From: Paraplanobispora takensis
Lineage (GTDB): Bacteria; Actinomycetota; Actinomycetes; Streptosporangiales; Streptosporangiaceae
Assembly: GCF_016863195.1 (NCBI RefSeq)
Contig: NZ_BOOK01000047.1
Span: forward strand, 37,641-101,640
DNA length: 64,000 nucleotides
Reading direction: 5' to 3'
Position numbers and translations under genes: made by a program. The notes beneath the pieces are model-generated. The model saw only the letters and a program-made list of their open reading frames with translations, was not told where the DNA came from and did no database searches. This document shows, piece after piece, positions 35,126 through 44,539 of the stretch. Position 1 is the stretch's first letter. Each line of letters opens with the position of its first letter.

Positions 35126-37492
35126 ATGAACCCGTCCGCGCTCAAGACTGCAGCCCGCCAGGCCGCCGGTTCCCGTGCCTGGCTGGGCTTCCTGCTGCTG
35201 GGAGGCGTCCTGACGGTGGTCGCCACCTCCCTCACCAACCGATGGCTGAGCGCCGAGGTGCTGTGCTGGGTGCTGGGACAGGGCGCCTCGGCGCTGGCCG
35301 TCTTCGTCGGCACCCGCCGCCACGGCCTGGCCCGCTCGCGCCCGTGGCGGCTGATGCGCGCCGCCGTCGTGCTGGCCTGGGTCGCCACCACGCTGGGCTG
35401 GGGCATCGGCGGGGTGTGGCTGGGCAACGCCGAACTGCTGGAGCTGTACCGGATCGGCACCCTGTCCGCCTACGTCCTGTCCCTGACCGCGTTGATCTCG
35501 CTGAGCCTGCAGACCGACGGCTCGCGCTGGGCGGGCCTGCTGGACGGCGGCATCATCAGCATCGGGGCGGCCATGCCGCTGTGGACCTTCCTGATCGCCC
35601 CGGCCATCGCCCGCAGCGGCCACCTGAGCGCCACGCTGGTCTTCGCACTGGTGCCGCCGGTCATCGACCTGTTCGCCTTCGGCGTCATCGCCCGCCTGAC
35701 CCTCGACAGCAACCGCGCCCCGTGGCTGGGCCTGATGAGCTTCTCCTACCTGGCGCTGTTCGTCGCCGACGGCGCCTACCTGCTCGACCGGGTCGCCGGC
35801 CGGCCCGCCGACGCGCTGACCACGGCCGGGTGGCTGGGCTGGTTCGTACTGCTCGGGACCGCGGTGCTGCACCCCAGCCTGGCCGGAGCCGGCTCGCTGC
35901 GGCCCGCGGCCGCACCCGGCCGCACCCGCATCCGGATCTTCCTGGCGGTGGCGCTGCTCAGCCCGGCCGCCTCCATCGTGGGCGGGTCGCGGCCCGGCGC
36001 CGGCCCCGCCTCCGACCCGGTGGTCACGACCGGCTTCGCGCCCGCCGACCTGGTGGTCACGGTGCTGACCCTGGCACTGGCGGTCCTGCTGGTCCTGCGC
36101 CTGAGCGCGGTGGCCGGCATCGCCGAGACCCAGGCCGTCGACCTGCGCCAGGCCCTGCGCCGGCAGGAGGTCCTGCAGCGCAGCCTGACCCACCGCGCCA
36201 GCCACGACCCGCTGACCGGGCTGGGCAACCGCGCCCTGCTCATCCAGGCCCTGCAGTCCTCCCTCACCACCCCCGCCGCCTCCGCCTCCGCCCTGCTGCT
36301 GCTGGATCTGGACGGCTTCAAGGACGTCAACGACACCTACGGCCACCCCGTCGGCGACGAACTGCTCACCATCGTCTCCCGCCGCCTGCGCGCCCTGACC
36401 CACCGCGGCCAGACGCTGGCCCGCCTGGGCGGTGACGAGTTCGCCCTGCTGCTGCCCGGCACCGACCAGCAGCAGGCGCTGGCCGTCGCCGAGCGGATCC
36501 TGGCCGCCGTGCGCGCGCCGTACCACATCGACGGCCGCGAGCTGTACATGACCACCAGCATCGGCGTGCTGGCCGAGACCGCCACCACCGCCACCGACGC
36601 GCTGCGCGATGCCGACCTGGCCCTGTACGCGGCCAAGGCCGCGGGCAAGAACCAGGTCGCGGTCTTCGACTACACCCTGCGCGCCGCGCGGCTGCACCAC
36701 GCCGAGATCGCCGCCGGTCTGCGCCAGGCTCTGGCCGCCGAGGAGCTCACCCTGGCCTACCAGCCCGTCGTCAACCTGACCACGGGCGCCGTCTACGCCG
36801 TCGAGGCGCTGTTGCGCTGGACCCCCTCCGGCGGCCGGCGCGTCCCGCCGGATGTGTTCATCCCCGTCGCCGAGGACACCGGCCTGATCGTCGAGATCGG
36901 CCGATGGGCGCTGGAGCAGGCCTGCGCCCAGGCCAAGCAGTGGCACCGGCGCTACGGCATCGCCGTGACCGTCAACGTCTCCGGCCGTCAGCTGCGCGAG
37001 CGCAGCTTCAGGGACACGGTCCTGGAGATCCTGACCCGGCACGCGCTGCCGCGCAACGCGCTGACCCTGGAGGTGACCGAGAGCATGCTGCTGGCCACCA
37101 GTCCGGCCGAGACCCAGCGCATCGTGGCCGTCCTGGCCGACCTGCGCGCCCACGGGGTGCGCATCGCCCTGGACGACTTCGGCACCGGTTACTCCTCGCT
37201 GGCCTATCTGCGCACCCTGCCGGTCGACATCCTCAAGATCGACCGCTCCTTCACCACCCCGCTCACCGGCGCCGACCACCGCCAGGCGCGGGCGTTCACC
37301 AAGGCGATCGTGGAGCTGGCGGCCGGGCTGGACCTGGCCACCGTGGTGGAGGGCGTCGAGTCCCGCGAGCAGGCCGGGATCCTGCAGCAGATGGGCTGCC
37401 CGCTGGCCCAGGGGTACCTGTTCTCCCCGCCGATCTCCCCGGCGGAGGTGGACGACCTGCTCCAGGTCAGCCCGTGGCAGCATGCCGTCTGA
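35126..37492 (+). CDS. Membrane-bound GGDEF-EAL cyclic-di-GMP enzyme
   Basis: 788 residues; ATG preceded by GAGGAGA. About eight to ten membrane helices (residues 15-340), then GGDEF (RLGGDEFALLLPG, GGDEF near 435) with LLLLDLDGFKDVNDTYGH, and EAL (AVEALLRW near 560) with DDFGTGYSSLAYLRTLPVDI and a VVEGVESREQ loop. The diguanylate-cyclase and phosphodiesterase signatures both look intact, so net activity cannot be predicted. In Streptomyces such proteins set c-di-GMP for BldD-controlled development; in other phyla c-di-GMP also controls type IV pili. A 17-bp direct repeat follows the gene. Confidence 0.92.
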   Translation: MNPSALKTAARQAAGSRAWLGFLLLGGVLTVVATSLTNRWLSAEVLCWVLGQGASALAVFVGTRRHGLARSRPWRLMRAAVVLAWVATTLGWGIGGVWLGNAELLELYRIGTLSAYVLSLTALISLSLQTDGSRWAGLLDGGIISIGAAMPLWTFLIAPAIARSGHLSATLVFALVPPVIDLFAFGVIARLTLDSNRAPWLGLMSFSYLALFVADGAYLLDRVAGRPADALTTAGWLGWFVLLGTAVLHPSLAGAGSLRPAAAPGRTRIRIFLAVALLSPAASIVGGSRPGAGPASDPVVTTGFAPADLVVTVLTLALAVLLVLRLSAVAGIAETQAVDLRQALRRQEVLQRSLTHRASHDPLTGLGNRALLIQALQSSLTTPAASASALLLLDLDGFKDVNDTYGHPVGDELLTIVSRRLRALTHRGQTLARLGGDEFALLLPGTDQQQALAVAERILAAVRAPYHIDGRELYMTTSIGVLAETATTATDALRDADLALYAAKAAGKNQVAVFDYTLRAARLHHAEIAAGLRQALAAEELTLAYQPVVNLTTGAVYAVEALLRWTPSGGRRVPPDVFIPVAEDTGLIVEIGRWALEQACAQAKQWHRRYGIAVTVNVSGRQLRERSFRDTVLEILTRHALPRNALTLEVTESMLLATSPAETQRIVAVLADLRAHGVRIALDDFGTGYSSLAYLRTLPVDILKIDRSFTTPLTGADHRQARAFTKAIVELAAGLDLATVVEGVESREQAGILQQMGCPLAQGYLFSPPISPAEVDDLLQVSPWQHAV

Positions 37493-37510
37493 GCGAGCGC
37501 GCCGCCCGAC

Positions 37511-37544
37511 CGGCCGCGTCACCTGAACGGCCGCGTCACCTGAA
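37511..37544 (+). repeat. Two copies of a 17-bp direct repeat after the GGDEF-EAL gene
   Basis: cggccgcgtcacctgaa occurs twice without gap (37511-37527, 37528-37544), followed by a partial copy that can fold as gctgcttcagc. No function is evident. Confidence 0.7.
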
Positions 37545-37786
37545 CGGCTGCTTCAGCGGCCCGGTGATCGCCGGGACGGCGGCGCTCCGGTTCGCGATCC
37601 GCGGCCCCGGGGTTTCGTTTTCCGGATGACGGCGAACACATGATCTTCGTTGTGGCAGCTGATCGGAGGACGGTCCGGGGCGATGCTGGAGACCCGGGGC
37701 GGAACCCTGGACTCGATGCGCGCCGAAGGCGGCCCGTCCTCCGCCGGACCGCATCGCCCCTGTCGTCCTGCCGGAGGGGGTCCTCG

Positions 37787-38059
37787 ATGGGAGCCGGCGA
37801 CGGCGACGCACGAGCGCTGATGCCCGGTGCCGGCCCCCCGGATGTCAGGATCGCCAAGCCCTCGGCGAAACTCGCGCAGGTGCGCGACACGGCGCAGGAG
37901 CTGGCCCGCCAGGCGAGGGCCATCAGGGCCGACGGCCGGCGTAACGCCGCGATCGCCCAGGAGGTCTGCCGCAGCCTGGCCGAGCAACGCGAGCGGCTGA
38001 GGATCGTCTTCGCGGCGATCGACGAGCAACGCCGGACCCGCCTGCGCCCGCCCGAATGA
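37787..38059 (+). CDS. Small predicted coiled-coil protein
   Basis: 90 residues; ATG at 37787 about 6 bp after GGAGGGGG. After a glycine-rich start the chain is nearly all helix (LAQVRDTAQELARQARAI then AIAQEVCRSLAEQRERLRIV) with heptad-like spacing, so a coiled coil is likely. No family recognised. A minus-strand reading through the same region lacks a ribosome site and looks like a shadow. Confidence 0.5.
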   Translation: MGAGDGDARALMPGAGPPDVRIAKPSAKLAQVRDTAQELARQARAIRADGRRNAAIAQEVCRSLAEQRERLRIVFAAIDEQRRTRLRPPE

Positions 38060-38201
38060 CGGCGGGCGCAGGCGGACCACCTGCGCGTCCGCCGGCGAGT
38101 CAGGCGGACGGCGTATCGGTGAGCCGGGAAGCTCCTCGGCCCATATTTCCCATATGTCTCACGATTGGTAACGGGCGGATATATCGGTCTTTTCGGGCGG
38201 A

Positions 38202-39959
38202 ATGCTGGGAGGCGTGCCGCCTCTCCCCGATCCGCAGCCGCTTCCCGCCGGTCCCTCACCGGGCTCCCTGCGCACGCGTCGCACCCTGGCCGCCACCGCC
38301 GCGGTCGTCTCGATCCTGCCGGCCGGCGCCGGACTGGCCGGGCTCGTCGCCGATCTGTCGGCGGTCACGCCCGGAGCACCGAGCCTCCCGGACAAGAGCG
38401 TCAGCGCGGCCGGCCTGGTGATCGGCCTGATCGGCCTGGCGACCGGCTCCGCGGCCCTGCTCCGGATACGCGCGCAGCTACGGAGATCCGAGCACGTGAA
38501 CACGTTGATCGACCGAGCCGAGCTCGCCCACTCGACGGGAGCGGCCGGGAACCCGGCCGCCGCCCGCGACGAGCTGGCGGCTCTCGTGCCGCTCGCCGAG
38601 CGGACCATGGGCACCGACCATCCGAGCACGCTGGCCATCCGGCGCAGCCTCGCCTACTGGACGGGAGCGGTCGGCGACCCGGTCACCGCCCGCGCTCAGG
38701 TGAGCGCCCTCGTCCGGGTGATGAGACGGGCTCTGGGCGCCGAACACCCCGAGACACTGGCCGCCCGCCACCACCTCGCCTCCTTGACCGAACTGCTGGG
38801 AAACGTGGTCGCCGCCCGTCACCAGTACGCCGCCCTGCTACCGATGTTCGAGCGGATCCTGGGCCCCCGAGATCCGGACACGCTGCTCGTCCGAGCCGAG
38901 CTCGCCCACTTGACGGAACAGGTCGGGGACGCGGCCGAGGCCCGTGACTTGCTGGCCGCCGCTCTCCCGGCGCACGAGCGGGCACTGGGCGCCGAACACC
39001 CCGAGACGCTGGCTCTGCACGACAGCCTCGCCCGCATGATCGGGAAGGCCGGGGACGCGGCCGGGGCACGTGACCGATACGCCGCCCTGCTGCCGGCGTT
39101 CGAGCGGGCGCTGGGCGCCGAACACCATGACACGCTGGCCGTCCGCGGCTACATCGCCTACTGGACCCGGGAGGCCGGGAATCCGGTCGCCGCCCGTGAC
39201 CAGTACGCCGCTCTGCTGCCGATACGCGAACGAGTCCTGGGCCCCGAACACCCGGACACACTGATCAACCGGGCCGAGCTCGCCCACTCGACGGGAGAGG
39301 CCGGAGACCGGGCCACCGCCCGCGACCAGCTGGCCGCCCTGCTGCCGATACGCGAGCGGGTCATCGGCCCCGAGCATCCGTACACCCTGGCCACTCGGGG
39401 CAACCTCGCCCACTGGACGGCGGAGGCCGGGGACCCGGTCGCCGCCCTCGACCAGATGGCCGCCCTGCTGCCCGTACAAGAGCGGGCGCATGGCAGCGAG
39501 CACCCGAACACCCTCGTCCTGCGGCACGATCTCGCCTACTGGACGGGAAAGACCGGAGACCCGGTCGCCGCCCTCGACCAGCTGACCGCACTTGTGCCGG
39601 TGTACGAGCGGACTCTGGGAACCGGCCATCCGAACGTGCTGTCCCTGAACGAGAGCGTCGCTCACATGACGGGGAAGACGGGAAACCCGGCCGAGGCCCG
39701 GGACCGGCTGACCGCCCTCCTACCGGTGTTCGAGCGAGCGCACGGCAGCGAGCACCCGAACACCCTGGCCGCCCGGCACAACTTCGCCCACTGGACGGGA
39801 GAGGCCGGGGATCCGCTCGCCGCTCGCGACCAGTACGCCGCTCTGCTGCCGATACGCGAACGAGTCCTGGGCCCCGAACACCCGGACACGCTGGACACCC
39901 GCGCCGAACTCATCCGGTGGTCGGAGGCGGCCCGGCGAGACACCGGAGACGGCGAATGA
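38202..39959 (+). CDS. Membrane-anchored TPR_10/TPR_12-type repeat protein
   Basis: 585 residues. Two N-terminal membrane helices (about 28-52 and 68-88) are followed by eleven 42-residue repeats of the kinesin-light-chain-like TPR type, each containing a form of ALLPxxERxLGxEHPxTL. Examples are TDHPSTL, EHPETL, EHHDTL, EHPYTL and EHPNTL. Such arrays are protein-protein scaffolds; in actinobacteria they often sit in STAND/conflict proteins, but no NTPase domain is present. The ribosome site is weak, so the exact start is uncertain. A hairpin terminator is shared with the convergent gene. Confidence 0.85.
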   Translation: MLGGVPPLPDPQPLPAGPSPGSLRTRRTLAATAAVVSILPAGAGLAGLVADLSAVTPGAPSLPDKSVSAAGLVIGLIGLATGSAALLRIRAQLRRSEHVNTLIDRAELAHSTGAAGNPAAARDELAALVPLAERTMGTDHPSTLAIRRSLAYWTGAVGDPVTARAQVSALVRVMRRALGAEHPETLAARHHLASLTELLGNVVAARHQYAALLPMFERILGPRDPDTLLVRAELAHLTEQVGDAAEARDLLAAALPAHERALGAEHPETLALHDSLARMIGKAGDAAGARDRYAALLPAFERALGAEHHDTLAVRGYIAYWTREAGNPVAARDQYAALLPIRERVLGPEHPDTLINRAELAHSTGEAGDRATARDQLAALLPIRERVIGPEHPYTLATRGNLAHWTAEAGDPVAALDQMAALLPVQERAHGSEHPNTLVLRHDLAYWTGKTGDPVAALDQLTALVPVYERTLGTGHPNVLSLNESVAHMTGKTGNPAEARDRLTALLPVFERAHGSEHPNTLAARHNFAHWTGEAGDPLAARDQYAALLPIRERVLGPEHPDTLDTRAELIRWSEAARRDTGDGE

Positions 39960-40048
39960 CGTACGCATGTGCCGGTGAGCCCCCCGCCGCCATTCGGAAG
40001 CCGTCCGGCCGAGGGCTTCGCGATGAGGCCCTCGACCGGCCTGGGGCG

Positions 40049-40075
40049 GACCGGACCCCTGGGCGGGGTCCGGTC
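40049..40075. terminator. Bidirectional terminator between convergent genes
   Basis: A perfect 11-bp stem (gaccggacccc / ggggtccggtc) with a 5-nt loop lies between the TPR gene and the convergent small secreted-protein gene. Confidence 0.8.
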
Positions 40076-40081
40076 GATCGG

Positions 40082-40324
40082 TCAGAAGTACCGGCCGCAG
40101 GGGTACTGGCCGCCTTCGTAGCTCCAGCAGAGCTCCACCGTGAAGGGGCGCCCGTCCTCGTAATGGACCTGGTACAGGCCGGCGTCTCCGAACTCGTCCT
40201 GGTACGACCACCACGGGGGCGCCGCGTGGGCGGGAGCGGCGGCGGTGGCGCCGATCAGGGCGGCGGCGACCGCGCCGAACAGCACGGTCGCGATCCGCTT
40301 GCCGGTCTTGGAAAGTCGTGACAT
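40082..40324 (-). CDS. Small secreted protein
   Basis: 80 residues from the ATG at 40324 (GGAG 8 bp upstream). The signal peptide has a KTGKR basic end, a hydrophobic core and an AHA cleavage motif, leaving a mature peptide of about 46 residues. That peptide is aromatic-rich with two Cys (WWSYQDEFGDAGLYQVHYED then ELCWSYEGGQYPCGRYF). A single disulfide is likely. No family recognised. It is divergent from the NRPS gene across 303 bp with no other recognised element. Confidence 0.7.
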   Translation of the reverse strand: MSRLSKTGKRIATVLFGAVAAALIGATAAAPAHAAPPWWSYQDEFGDAGLYQVHYEDGRPFTVELCWSYEGGQYPCGRYF

Positions 40325-40627
40325 CGATGACTCCAATCTCGTTCTTTCGAACCGGGGCATAGTCCACCGCCGCGGTCTTGGAGATCGGTTGGAGCTGACT
40401 GAAGATCGTTCCAAGCGGTCGTGCCCATCCGGTCGCCTGCGGGCGCGGCAACCCGAGATGCTCGGCAACAGTGAGGGGCGACTGCGGACGAAAGGGGGCG
40501 AACATCTGGCGGGTCACGAAGATCGCGAAGTACGGTGACGGTGCTCAGGGCCGACCGCGGCCCCGATGCCGTAATCGTTCGCCTTGCTCGATCCTGCCGA
40601 CGTCACCAAGCCACGAGGTGCCCGCCC

Positions 40628-43600
40628 ATGATCGAAGACGCCTACCCGCTGGCCACGCTGCAGGCGGGGATGCTGTTCCACAGCGAGCTCGACGCCTCCA
40701 CCTACCACGACCTGACCACGCTGACCGTGCGCGGCCGCTTCGACCGGAAGGCCATGGAGGCGACGCTGTCCGACCTCGCCGCGCGCCACCCGATCCTGCG
40801 CACCGGCTTCGACCTCACCGGCTTCAGCGAACCGCTGCAGCTCGTGCACGACGCCGCCACGATCCCGCTGGAGGTCGTCGCGTCGGGTGAGGGCCCGGCG
40901 ACCTGGCGCGAGGCCGAGAAGCGCCGCCCCTTCGACTGGAGCCGGCCGCCGCTGCTGCGGGTCTGCGTGCACCTGCTGGAACCGGCCAGGTTCGCGCTGA
41001 GCGTGAGCTTCCACCACGCGATCCTGGACGGCTGGAGCCTGGCCTCCCTCATCACCGAACTGCTCGAACGCTACTCCGCCCGCCTCCGCGGCCTCACCGT
41101 GCCCGTGCGGCCGCCCTCGGCCGCCTTCCGCGACCTGATCGCGCTCGAGCGCACCGTCCTGGCCTCGCAGGAGGCGCGTGCCTTCTGGGAGCGGCAGGTC
41201 GCCGACGCCCCGGACAGCCGCCTGCCGCGCCTGCCCGGCTATCCGCTCGACGGCGTGACCGACGTGCGGGGCCACGCCACCCCGCTCGACCGGGAGCTCA
41301 CGGCGCGGCTGGAGCGGGTGGCGCGCGAGGAGCAGGTGCCCCTGCGCACCGTGCTGCTGGCCGTACACCTGCGGGTGGTGTCGCTGCTCACCGGCCGCGC
41401 CGACGTCCTGAGCGGGATGCTCGTGCACGGCCGCCCGGAGAGCGAGGGCGCGGAGGAGGCGCTCGGCCTGTTCCTCAACACCGTTCCGGTACGGCACAGC
41501 CTCACCGCTCCCACCTGGCGCGAGATGATCAAGGAGGTGTTCGCCGCCGAAGTCGCGTTGCTTCCGCACCGGCGCTTCCCGCTGTTCGAGGTCCAGCGGC
41601 TGGCCGGCCGCGCGCCCCTGCTGGACGTCACCTTCGACTACCGCGACTTCCACGTGTACGACAGGCTCCGCGCCGCGGATGAGCCGGCGGACGGTCGCGC
41701 GGACGATCCGGGTGCCGGTCAGGTGGCGCTGGAGGGACAGGACCACTTCGAGCAGACCGACATCCCGATGACCGTGGGCTTCTCACGCGAGGCGTCGGGC
41801 GCCATGGTGCTGGTCCTGTCGTATGACCGCACCCAGTTCTCCGGCGTCCAGGCCGACGACATCGCCGGGCACTACCTGCGCGCGCTGGCGCACCTGGCCG
41901 CCGATCCGGGCGCCGATCCGCGGCCGGCCGACGACTTCCTCGGCGGCGACGCGGAGCTGATCGACGGCTGGAACGCCACCGCGCGCCGCTACGAGCCGGT
42001 GACCGTACACGAGCTGGTGCTGGCCCAGGCGCGGCGTACGCCCGAGGCTCCCGCGGTCGTCTTCGAGGGACGGTGGCGCACCTACGGCGAGCTCGCGTCA
42101 CGGGCGTTACGGCTGGCGCGGGTCCTGCGCGAGGCGGGCGTCGGCCAGGACCGGGTGGTGGGCGTGTTCCTGGAGCGCGGCCACGATCTGCCCACCGGCC
42201 TGCTGGGTGTGCTGGCCGCCGGGGGCGCCTATCTCCCGCTCGAGGTCGACCATCCGCCCGAGCGGTTGCGGCTGATGATGCAGGACGCCGGCGCCGTACA
42301 CGTGGTCACCTCGGCCGACCTGGCCGACCGGCTGCCGGACGGCTCGGCGGCGATCCTGGTCGACCAGGACGGGCCCGCCTTGAGCGACTTGCCGGATATT
42401 TCGCCTGATGCGCTCGCCTACGTCTTCTTCACCTCCGGGACCACCGGACGCCCGAAGGGGGTGGGCGTCTCGCACCGTGCTGTGGTCAACCGGCTGCTGT
42501 GGGGGCAGGAGACCTTCGTCTTCGGCCCGGAGGACCGCGTCCTGCAGAAGACGCCGTACGGCTTCGACATCTCGGTGTCGGAGCTGTTCCCGCCGCTGAT
42601 CGCCGGGGCCGGGCTGGTGATGGCGCGGCCGGGCGGCCACCTGGAGCCGGACTATCTGGCCGAGCTCATCACCGCCGAGCAGGTCACCTACGTGCACTTC
42701 GTCGCCTCGATGCTGGCGGCTTTCCTGGAGCTGGGTGATCGGCTGCCGCCGCTGCCGCGCGTCGTCAACGGCGGCGAGGCGCTGCCGCCGGACGTGGCCG
42801 CCCGGTTCCGCGGTGGTGAGCTGCTCAACCTGTACGGGCCGACCGAGGCGACGGTGGAGGTGTCCTGGCACCGGTGCGTACCGGGTGAGCCCACGGTCCC
42901 GATCGGGGTGCCGATCGCCAACAGCCGTCTGGAGGTGCTGGACGCCTCCCTGCAGCGGGTCCCGATCGGCGTGGTGGGCGAGCTGTACATCGCGGGTGTC
43001 CAGCTCGCCCGCGGGTATCTCGGGCAGCCGGGGCTGACGGCCGACCGGTTCGTCCCCGACCCCTACGGCTCCGGCGGACGCCTGTACCGGACCGGCGACC
43101 TGGCCCGCTGGCGCCCGGACGGCGAGGTGGAATACCTGGGGCGCAGCGACTTCCAGGTGAAGATCCGCGGCATGCGGGTGGAGCTCGGCGAGATCGAGGC
43201 GGCGCTGCTGGCCCTTGAGGAGGTCAAGGCCGCCGTGGTGGTGGCCAGGCCGGGCGCGGGCGGGCCGCGGCTGGCCGCCTACGTGGTGAGCGATGAAGAG
43301 ATCGACTGGCGGGCGCGGCTGGCCGCGGTGCTGCCCGGCTACATGGTGCCCTCGGACTTCGTCCGCCTGGAGGCGCTGCCGGTCTCGCGCAACGGCAAGC
43401 TGGATCGCGCCGCGCTCCCCGAGCCCGCCTCCTCCCGGACCGCCTCCTACGTCCCGCCGCGCGACCCGGTGGAGGCGCACCTGGCTCATCTGTGGGAGGA
43501 GGCGCTGGAGCTGACGGCGGTCGGCGTGCACGACGACTTCTTCGAGCTCGGCGGGCATTCGCTGATCGCGTTGCGGCTGGCGATGCGGATCCGCAAGGAG

Positions 43601-44539
43601 TTCGACCGGGAGCTGCCGGTGGCCGCGTTCCTGTCGGCGCCGACCGTGGCCAGGCTGGCCGACGTGCTGCGGCAGCCGGCCGACATGGGCAGCGCGAGCC
43701 GGATCGTGCCGCTGCAGCCCGACGGGGACCGTACGCCGATCTTCTTCTTCCACGCGCTGGGCGGGCAGGTCTTCCGTTACCACCCGCTGGCCCGCCGGCT
43801 CGGCGCCGACCAGCCGGTGTACGGCGTGGAGGCGCGGGGGCTGGCGCCCGGCGAGGAGCCGCACCGCTCCTTCGCCGAGATGATCGAGGACTACCTGGGC
43901 CACCTGCGGGCGGTACGGCCGCACGGGCCCTATGTGCTGGGCGGGTTCTGCATCGGCGGCAACATCGCCATCGAGGTCGCCCGCCGCCTGCGCGCCGAGG
44001 GTGAACAGGTGCCGCTGGTCGTGCTCATGTACTCCGACGCCGACGAGCCGGTCATCGCCGCCACCCTGGACGACGAGCGGGCGCTGCTGTTCCACGCGCT
44101 GGCCGGTGGGCCGCTGGAGGTGGACTGGGAGGAGCTCGGCGCGATGGAGCCGCAGCAGCGGCTGCTGGCGGTGATGGGCGCGGCGGCGGCCGCCGACCGG
44201 CTGCCGCCGGACACGGCCGATGTGGAGCAGGCGCGTCGCTATCTGGAGGTGTTCCGGGCCAACGCCCACGCGGTCGGGCGGTTCGAGCACGAGCCCTACG
44301 ACGGGCCCGTGGCGCTGTTCGGTCCCTCGGGGTCCGCCCTGGGCTGGCAGGAGATCGTCAAGGGCCCGCTGGAGATCGCGCCGATCCCCGAGGAACGCGT
44401 AGTGATCCTGTACGAGCCCCTGGTCGGGGAGACGGCCACCACCATAAGGAAGTGGATGGACCACGGCGTCGACGTCGGCGGTTTCGGGACGCCTCAGTCG
44501 AGGACCGGGAGCGGGGGGACGGAGGCGAGACCGAGATAG
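40628..44539 (+). CDS. Single-module NRPS (C-A-T-TE) with Cys-type thioesterase
   Basis: 1303 residues; ATG at 40628 with GAGG about 8 bp upstream. Condensation domain (1-440) with HHAILDG at 129-135; adenylation domain (about 450-890) with FFTSGTTGRPKG, LYGPTEATVEV and YRTGDLARW; thiolation domain with Ser978 (LGGHSLIALRL); thioesterase (about 1010-1303). The thioesterase nucleophile elbow is GGFCIGGN, so Cys1108 replaces Ser. The usual His near the C-terminus aligns with Arg1257 (PIPEERVVILYEPLV). My manual reading of the substrate pocket gives D-I-S-H-V-G-L-V-E-(K), matching no code I can assign. It starts with a C domain, so it needs an upstream acyl donor encoded elsewhere. No MbtH or tailoring gene is adjacent. 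Confidence 0.9.
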   Translation: MIEDAYPLATLQAGMLFHSELDASTYHDLTTLTVRGRFDRKAMEATLSDLAARHPILRTGFDLTGFSEPLQLVHDAATIPLEVVASGEGPATWREAEKRRPFDWSRPPLLRVCVHLLEPARFALSVSFHHAILDGWSLASLITELLERYSARLRGLTVPVRPPSAAFRDLIALERTVLASQEARAFWERQVADAPDSRLPRLPGYPLDGVTDVRGHATPLDRELTARLERVAREEQVPLRTVLLAVHLRVVSLLTGRADVLSGMLVHGRPESEGAEEALGLFLNTVPVRHSLTAPTWREMIKEVFAAEVALLPHRRFPLFEVQRLAGRAPLLDVTFDYRDFHVYDRLRAADEPADGRADDPGAGQVALEGQDHFEQTDIPMTVGFSREASGAMVLVLSYDRTQFSGVQADDIAGHYLRALAHLAADPGADPRPADDFLGGDAELIDGWNATARRYEPVTVHELVLAQARRTPEAPAVVFEGRWRTYGELASRALRLARVLREAGVGQDRVVGVFLERGHDLPTGLLGVLAAGGAYLPLEVDHPPERLRLMMQDAGAVHVVTSADLADRLPDGSAAILVDQDGPALSDLPDISPDALAYVFFTSGTTGRPKGVGVSHRAVVNRLLWGQETFVFGPEDRVLQKTPYGFDISVSELFPPLIAGAGLVMARPGGHLEPDYLAELITAEQVTYVHFVASMLAAFLELGDRLPPLPRVVNGGEALPPDVAARFRGGELLNLYGPTEATVEVSWHRCVPGEPTVPIGVPIANSRLEVLDASLQRVPIGVVGELYIAGVQLARGYLGQPGLTADRFVPDPYGSGGRLYRTGDLARWRPDGEVEYLGRSDFQVKIRGMRVELGEIEAALLALEEVKAAVVVARPGAGGPRLAAYVVSDEEIDWRARLAAVLPGYMVPSDFVRLEALPVSRNGKLDRAALPEPASSRTASYVPPRDPVEAHLAHLWEEALELTAVGVHDDFFELGGHSLIALRLAMRIRKEFDRELPVAAFLSAPTVARLADVLRQPADMGSASRIVPLQPDGDRTPIFFFHALGGQVFRYHPLARRLGADQPVYGVEARGLAPGEEPHRSFAEMIEDYLGHLRAVRPHGPYVLGGFCIGGNIAIEVARRLRAEGEQVPLVVLMYSDADEPVIAATLDDERALLFHALAGGPLEVDWEELGAMEPQQRLLAVMGAAAAADRLPPDTADVEQARRYLEVFRANAHAVGRFEHEPYDGPVALFGPSGSALGWQEIVKGPLEIAPIPEERVVILYEPLVGETATTIRKWMDHGVDVGGFGTPQSRTGSGGTEARPR

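Noticed and set aside
35036..37522. Minus-strand reading of 828 codons opposite the GGDEF-EAL gene
   Set aside because: Gln/Gly/Arg-rich shadow; the plus-strand gene has complete catalytic motifs.
37553..38080. Minus-strand reading of 175 codons opposite the small coiled-coil gene
   Set aside because: The plus-strand reading has a good Shine-Dalgarno and coherent helical pattern; the minus reading has neither.
38500..39950. Regularly spaced 126-bp repeats resembling a CRISPR-like array
   Set aside because: The periodicity is that of coding TPR units in one open frame; there are no spacers and no cas genes.
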